From Aquila chrysaetos chrysaetos (taxonomy: Eukaryota; Chordata; Aves; Accipitriformes; Accipitridae): a stretch of 64,000 nt of DNA. Under the pieces are notes generated by a model. The model saw only the letters and a list, made by a program, of their open reading frames with translations. It did not search any database and had not been told where the DNA came from. Positions 58,241 to 64,000 of this stretch are shown one piece after another. Each line of letters opens with the position of its first letter. The first letter of the stretch is position 1. Made by a program: the position numbers and the translations under genes. Location of the stretch: NCBI RefSeq assembly GCF_900496995.4, contig NC_044005.1, positions 27,161,363 through 27,225,362 on the forward strand, read 5' to 3'.

Positions 58241-61200
58241 ACTGTGAGTGTTCAGTGGGACTTCAGCTTGGGAGACCTGTGTGAGGACATGTCTTCTGTT
58301 CTGCTCTGATCTAGGGCTGTGTTGAGCTTCTTTCCACCTGGGAGAGCTGCTGACCCCTCCGCGTGCCCACCCATCCTCTGGTCTCTCTGCACCCCAGGCT
58401 GAGTGCGAGAGTCCTGCTCCCCTCTCCCTGCTGCCGTGCTGCCAGTTTCAAGGAGTGGGTAAGCAGGAGGCAGCCTGGGTGCTCAACCTTGCGTGGCTGC
58501 TGAGTGCTTCAAAGTTATGAGTGTGGCTTTGGCTCACATCATTGTTAGGTCTGCCAGGGGCTTGGTGCATCACGGCACCCAGCAGTTCCCCTTGCCGGGC
58601 AGCTCTGCCTGCTGCCTCGGAGGCCCCTGTCCCCTGTGCTATGTGGGGGTGATCAGGGGCTGCTCAGTGTGTACAGGTAGCTCCGCACCAGCCACCCCCG
58701 GGACAGTGACACCAGACCTGGAGGGACCCTGCCACTTGTTTTTTTCTCCAGAAGCAGGGCTGGATGGAGAGGCCCAGGACTGGATGTGCCCCGCAGGTGG
58801 CTCACGCCTGAGCCATGTCTTTGCACAAAGTGTTGGCGATGGCATGTGCAGCAGGACAAATGCAGCTGGGGGCTGCCACTCTCTCGAACACCGTCCATGC
58901 TGTAAACATGCCGTGCTCCTTAAATGTCCTGGGATTAATTCTGAATTCTTTGTAAGGCAGTGAAAACCACATGGTGTTTAAGCCATGCAAATGTCAACTA
59001 AAGTCTTTAAGTAGAACCAGACGTGCTCAGGACTGAGTCCCATGCGGCAGAGGCCCCATAGCTATTTTCCCACTGCTGATGCTCTTGCTTACCTGGGGCC
59101 CCATGCTCTGTGAGGTCCTGCTCACTGGGCTTTTATCAGGAAATAGTTGCGGTCCTTCTCTGTCCTCCAGTACTACCTACATGTTGCTCCTCCCAAGTGC
59201 TCACTTCCAGTCCTGGAGGTCCTCCCTGCCTCCATCTCTGCCCATCCTCTCACCCAGGAGGTTATGGAAGGAAGGGACATTCCCCTCCAGGTACTTCCTT
59301 TGCCCCTGCCTCTGAGGGCATCCCTGCCAGGTCGCTCCCCTCTGCACATGCTGGGCTGTCTTCCCTCGAGGAGCATCGCATTGGTGCTAGCATCTCCCTT
59401 CACCTGGGGTTATCAACTCATGCCTGGAGTTGGCAGTGACATAGTTTGTGCTGAACCCAACAGGGGTTTCGTGCCTTCAAGAGTGATCTGCTCAGGCTTG
59501 GGCCCCTGTCTGTTTTAGTCTCATACCTTTCTCCCTGCAACCTCTGGCTCGCTGTTGGCATTGAGAGCAGCTAGCAGCATGCTCCCTCCAGCATGTGTGT
59601 GAGAGACGTAGATAAAACTTGAACTTAAATCCTATGAAGAACTAATAGTGTGATTCCAGGCCAAAACAGCTTCTCTGGAGAAGGTAGATATTTTGCCTAC
59701 AAGAAGCAATCTCTGATTATGTGAGTAAGTTGAGGTGGGAAAGGGCAAGGCTTTGCTCTTTGAACAGACCAGCTGAATATGCCTTGCAAGGTGGGTTTCA
59801 GCCATGCCGAGGGAAGAATGGGAGCTGTGACAGTCTAAGCAAAGATGCTTATGCTGCTGCTTGGAGTGGAGTCCCCCAGCGGACCTTAATTACCTAGAGA
59901 CCTGCTCCAGCTTAGTGGTTTTCTCTCTTTGCTGATCTGGACATCTTTAAATAGTTTAAGGCCTTTTGTGGGCTTTTATGCCATAAGTAAAGGCAAGTTT
60001 GCTTTCCTTGGATACTTTCTGGGGCTGTCTTAAAGACGAGACCCATAGATGTCTTTGAGTTGACAGACAAAAAGCTGGAAATCAGTGCTCTAGCCCAGCC
60101 AGAGCAGATGTGAGTGGATGCAAGAATTCCTTTGGCTTGTTCTGTTTGCAGGAAGTCACACCAAGGGAATTTAAGTGCTTTCTCCCTATAAAAATCTACC
60201 CAGGTTAATAAAATGTTGATCCTGAAGGGCTGGATAATGCTTTACAAATGATGTGGCTTCTCAGGCCACTTCCCCTTCCCACGTGGAGCGATTGTATCAC
60301 TACAGGCAGCTTCATTCATGAACACCAGAACAATCCTTGGCACACCTGCTACCCACCGTTGTTGGCTCTCCTAAAATGTGAACCCCACAGCTTGAGCTCT
60401 GGCACTTCTGGAGTCTCATCTCATGCCATGTGGATGTAGGAGTCACGAGGATGCTGGTTTGAAGCAGGATCATCTTCTGACCCTGCTGTGTTCATGTTAA
60501 AGTCAATCCAGAAGGCAAATGTGCATGTTTCCATGGTTCCTGTAAATTCTGTCAACAGCTCTGACTGCCTTGTCCAGCATTAGAAATAAACCATACTCCC
60601 CACTTCATTTTCAGAGGCTTTCCAGAGCTTTCAGGCTGCCTATTTCTAACTTTTAATCTTTTGATGATTGTACTCTCTCATCTACCTAGACATGCAAAAG
60701 TTACGTATTCCCAAAATACCTTCGCTCCATGATGAGTAAATATGCTTGGACAGCAACCTGCAACTTGTTATTCCTTCTCATTATAGACGTGTAAATACAA
60801 AACGTGACCAGAGGAAGCAGGATTAGCTGCCTGCTTGGGCATTGCAGAGCACCTCTGGGAGGCACAGCACTGTCCCCAATAGCTGTATGTTGGCTGTGAT
60901 TGCTACCTGAAAACACATAATAAGGAGAGGTGGGGAGGATGTTGTTTATGTAAAGGCAGTCAAAAAGTTGCTGCAGCAAAGTGCTGGAATTAACAACCAT
61001 GGAAATGATTTGAGCATCCTGGAATTAGTGTGGCACTGTGCATGTCAGGTAGACACAAATTTCGTAGCACCGGAGAGTCCCCAGCCCCCGGGGTTGCTGC
61101 GCCAGAGGCAGATAACAAGTGCAGGACTGGGGTGCTCGCAAAGGGAGAGCAAGCTGGGGAGCGGCCGATGCGGCTGCTGGCATGTCGTCCCACCCAGGGT

Positions 61201-61701
61201 AGGGTTGAGCAATGAACAGCAAACAGGCAGCAGCAGTTAGGTGGAGAATGAAGCGTTGTCTTCGGCCGAAGCAGCTTGGGACACTTGTGGAGGCGAGATG
61301 CTATGACCAAAGTTGGAATCAGGCCCGATTTACACCCCAATACCACGAAGAGCTGTGAGATCTTTAATGATCACAGGCTGCCAGCCTCCAATTGCTCTCA
61401 GGAGGAAAATGGTTCCTCTGAGCGCTGTGCCAGGATCCCAGCATAATGCCAGTTCAAAAGGGAGATACTCCCTGAGGGATCGCTCACACTGCAGCATTCA
61501 CATAGTCCTTGGGGGTTTCTTTTCCAAGCACTTAAACAACTCAGTCCTTGTCCCATTGGTTTTGATCTCAGCTGCTGGTCCATCTGGAAGGAAATATCAC
61601 ATGCTGCAGGAAATAATTTTACGGGTGACTCAGAGGTGCTGGCTGCAGAGAGACCTCGGCTTTCCCTTCTCCTAACCACACTGCTTTGTCTCTCTGCTTA
61701 G

Positions 61702-61772
61702 GCCAAATGTCTGCGGCAGACAGTGTTGCCCAGGATGGACCACGGCTCCCGGCACAAACCGCTGCATCAAAC
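61702..61772 (+). CDS. LTBP2: LTBP2 coding exon 2
   Basis: Acceptor 'ctctgcttag', donor 'gtgagta'; 71 nt, phase 2 to phase 1. With the GG carried from exon 1 it reads [15 protein letters not shown] then APGTNRCIK, matching the recalled human [13 protein letters not shown]...TNHCIKP. These cysteines lead into the first EGF-like module. The Asn-Ser-Thr sequon I recall in the human sequence at this spot reads Pro-Gly-Thr here. Confidence 0.93.
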
Positions 61773-64000
61773 GTGAGTATGACAGTCTCAGCCGGTGCAG
61801 GTCTCGCGATGCACCCCTAAAAAGCACACGAGTACTGCTGTGACCCCACACATGTCCCCTGTGCTGTGCCGGGGCAGGGGATGGACCATGGGGTCCCCAG
61901 AGCCAGCGCCGCAACCTCCCCGTGGGGCTGCCGGGCTGTGGGTTGGCTCTCCCTGCCTCCTGGCAAAGTCTGAGCACACTGAATTGTTATGGCTCTACTT
62001 TATTATTGTTATTAGTGTCCATCCCAAGCAAGGTCCTGCTGGGGCAGGGCATTGCAATGGCACATTTATGGGTGAGTTTTGAGCCCTGGGCTCTCACCAT
62101 CCTGTTTGGAGCAAAAGGCAGGTCTGTAAAAGTCCCAGCAGGTGGGAACCAGCAGAGTGGGGCTGTGCTCGTGTGGGCAAGTGTTGCTGATGCTGAGAGG
62201 GCAATCAGGGCTGCAAATTATCTGAGTGCTGTTAAGGAAAGCAATTAATGGAGTTGGCACAATGGCTGGGACTGGTGGGGCTGGAGCGTGGTGCAGCGTG
62301 TGGGATGTGTGAAATGGCAAGGGGCTGCAGGGTGCTCCCTGTGGTGTAGAAACTGCCCAGCCAGGGCCCTCCTGCCTGCTCACAGAGGGGTTAATAAGGG
62401 CTCTGCTCCTCCAGAAGGCCCTGCAACAACCCTGGGGGCTGAGATCATTTCAGGCTCCCCTACACAGCACTGGAAGGGAAGGGGTTTGGGCAGGCACCGG
62501 GTGCGACGCATGCCAGAGGCAGCTGCGCTGTCGTCTCCATCGCCAATAGCTCTGTAACCACAGCCCAGCCACTGCTGCGATCCCTGTCCCTAAACGACGG
62601 GGTTACACCACCCAGCCCACCCGTGGGCCTTCCCAGGGGACTGCCTGCCCCGTGCACCTGCCCGGTCCCAGGGAGGCGAGGGGCTGCCTGCAGCGCCCAG
62701 GCAGCTCGGAGGGCAGGGAGCACACAGGCACCAGGCAGGCTTTCTGGATGGGAACGCCCTGCCCAGAATAGCCGAGAGCGTCTGCCTTCGCTCAAATGGC
62801 AGCAGCTGCCCAGATGTTTAGCGGGGAAAGAGGCTCAGCTTTGTTTGCTGCGGGATCTCACGGCGCTTTGGCCGCTCTGGGATAATTGCATTAGCGATTG
62901 CTGTTTGGGAGCAAGGGGCCAAGGGCTGACTCACCTCCCTTCTCCCTCTCCCCCCTGCCGACAGAAGCCAAACGGTAGAGAGCGTGCTGTGCTGCCAGAC
63001 AGCATCTGTAAACAGAGCGCGGGGCCAGCGATGGCAGCATCTTTCTCTCATTAGGGATTTTCCTAGGAGCGGTAGATTTGGGCTCGCAGCCACGCAGGCT
63101 GTCTAGCGATTGCTCAGGTGCTGGGCCCTTGTTCCCAAGGATTCATTAAAAGGACACTGTCAACACAATCAGGCCTGACAGTGTCCTCCCGACAGGGGAT
63201 GGTAAATCTCAGGCAGGACTTAGGTGGAGACTAGTGATGTGTAAACATCATTTCGTTCCCAGCTACCTCCCTCACCGGGCTTTTCTGCTGGAGTCCAAGC
63301 TGCTGCAGATGTTCGGCTGTTTTTAAAGTTACCACAGTAAGCTGGACAGCCTGTCCCAGTTAGTTTCTGCACCATAGTGCTGTTTAATGTCTGATCCCAT
63401 GGTCTTTGATATGGGTCATCGGGAAATTAGCGGGATAGAAACGCAGCCAGAGGGAACCTCTTAGCGTGATGAAGCAGGGAAGAAGTTGGCATTCAGGTCT
63501 TGGGCAGGACCTTGGTTTTCATGGATTTGAACCTGGGTACAGGAGAGATGATAGGCCAAATTGTTGCTGCAATCTACTTCCTATCACCTACCGAGCATGG
63601 TGATTTCTTCCTTCTCCACCCATGCTTTTGCAGGCACTTTCCTCTTGCAACATCTCTGCATATGACTGAACTCAAGCCATGGGCAGGTGTCTCTAGCCTT
63701 TTGGTTTTTTCCAGCTTTGAGGACCAAAGTGCAGTGAGGACTTGGGGAGTTTTCTGAGAGTCAATGACTGGGAAGATGAAAAGAGAAATCTCTCTCTTTG
63801 GGACACCGACATTTCCTGGGGAAGTGGAAGTGAGCTAAGGGGGTTTAGGAGCAAGGGCTCGCTCGCTTGCAATGGACTTGGTTTCTACCCACGCGCTGCC
63901 AGGTCATCACACCAAACTGCATACAGAGCATCTTGTGGGGCTGCAGAGGTCATCCTGCAGGAGGGGTTATCAGGGATAATGAGCTACATCTGAACTTGGG
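61773..64000 (+). other. LTBP2: LTBP2 intron 2 (5' part)
   Basis: The sequence runs to the window edge without a recognisable exon 3, which should encode a Cys-rich EGF-like repeat. A 12-bp inverted repeat lies at 63151-63187. No other gene or repeat is recognised. Confidence 0.75.
63151..63187. repeat. Perfect 12-bp inverted repeat (hairpin-capable)
   Basis: Arms AGGACACTGTCA (63151-63162) and TGACAGTGTCCT (63176-63187) are exactly complementary, with a 13-nt spacer. Confidence 0.9.

Larger units (their letters stand above)
53309..61701 (+). other. LTBP2: LTBP2 intron 1
   Basis: 8.4 kb between two phase-compatible LTBP2 exons. It begins in the CpG island with a G14 run 16 nt after the donor. 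It contains a perfect 38-bp tandem duplication (57291-57366) and a possible MIR-like remnant (58120-58240). No other gene is recognised in it. Confidence 0.85.

Noticed and set aside
1-64000. CRISPR arrays, bacterial operons, phage, integrons, tRNA or rRNA genes
   Set aside because: None seen. The repeats present are vertebrate interspersed or simple repeats, and genes are intron-split.
61773-64000. LTBP2 exon 3 within the window
   Set aside because: Searched by eye for a Cys-rich EGF-like frame starting in phase 1. The acceptor-like site near 62965 leads into no such sequence.

Overview
This is ordinary vertebrate nuclear DNA and almost certainly avian. Genes are split into many short exons with GT-AG introns. 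The interspersed repeats are bird-type: two 3' fragments of CR1 LINEs and two solo LTRs that look like the endogenous-retrovirus LTRs common in neoavian birds. I see no bacterial, phage, CRISPR or rRNA/tRNA content. Three genes can be recognised, in the order FCF1 (-), AREL1 (+), LTBP2 (+). From memory this is the conserved order seen, inverted, on human 14q24.3.

Region by region: 1-2250 is intergenic DNA beyond the 3' end of FCF1 and holds a solo LTR. 2580-7044 (-) is a complete 8-exon FCF1 coding region of 198 aa. FCF1/UTP24 is a PIN-domain nuclease of the small-subunit processome. Around 7000-7700 lies a CpG island that serves as a shared bidirectional FCF1/AREL1 promoter with two ETS-type sites. 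12809-27097 (+) is a complete AREL1 coding region, 18 coding exons and 823 aa, encoding a HECT E3 ubiquitin ligase. Its long 3' UTR ends near 30180 at a double AATAAA. About 30190-52480 is a 22 kb GC-rich interval with no recognised gene, though it contains a reading-phase-consistent chain of exon-like segments (41888-47176) worth testing. 52854-53308 and 61702-61772 (+) are LTBP2 coding exons 1 and 2 (signal peptide, basic/proline-rich N terminus, then the first Cys-rich turn). The rest of LTBP2 lies beyond the right edge.

The two complete genes are housekeeping genes sharing one promoter. FCF1 acts in nucleolar 18S rRNA maturation and AREL1 in ubiquitin-dependent control of IAP antagonists. 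LTBP2 is an extracellular-matrix gene with its own CpG-island promoter. The most notable details are: the AREL1 catalytic-cysteine codon is split by a rare GC-AG intron; a minimal upstream ORF in the AREL1 leader starts exactly at a tandem splice acceptor; a (CAG)10 tract sits in the FCF1 leader beside a start codon that is alone in its exon; and the unrecognised exon chain lies between AREL1 and LTBP2. No clearly new biological system is evident.
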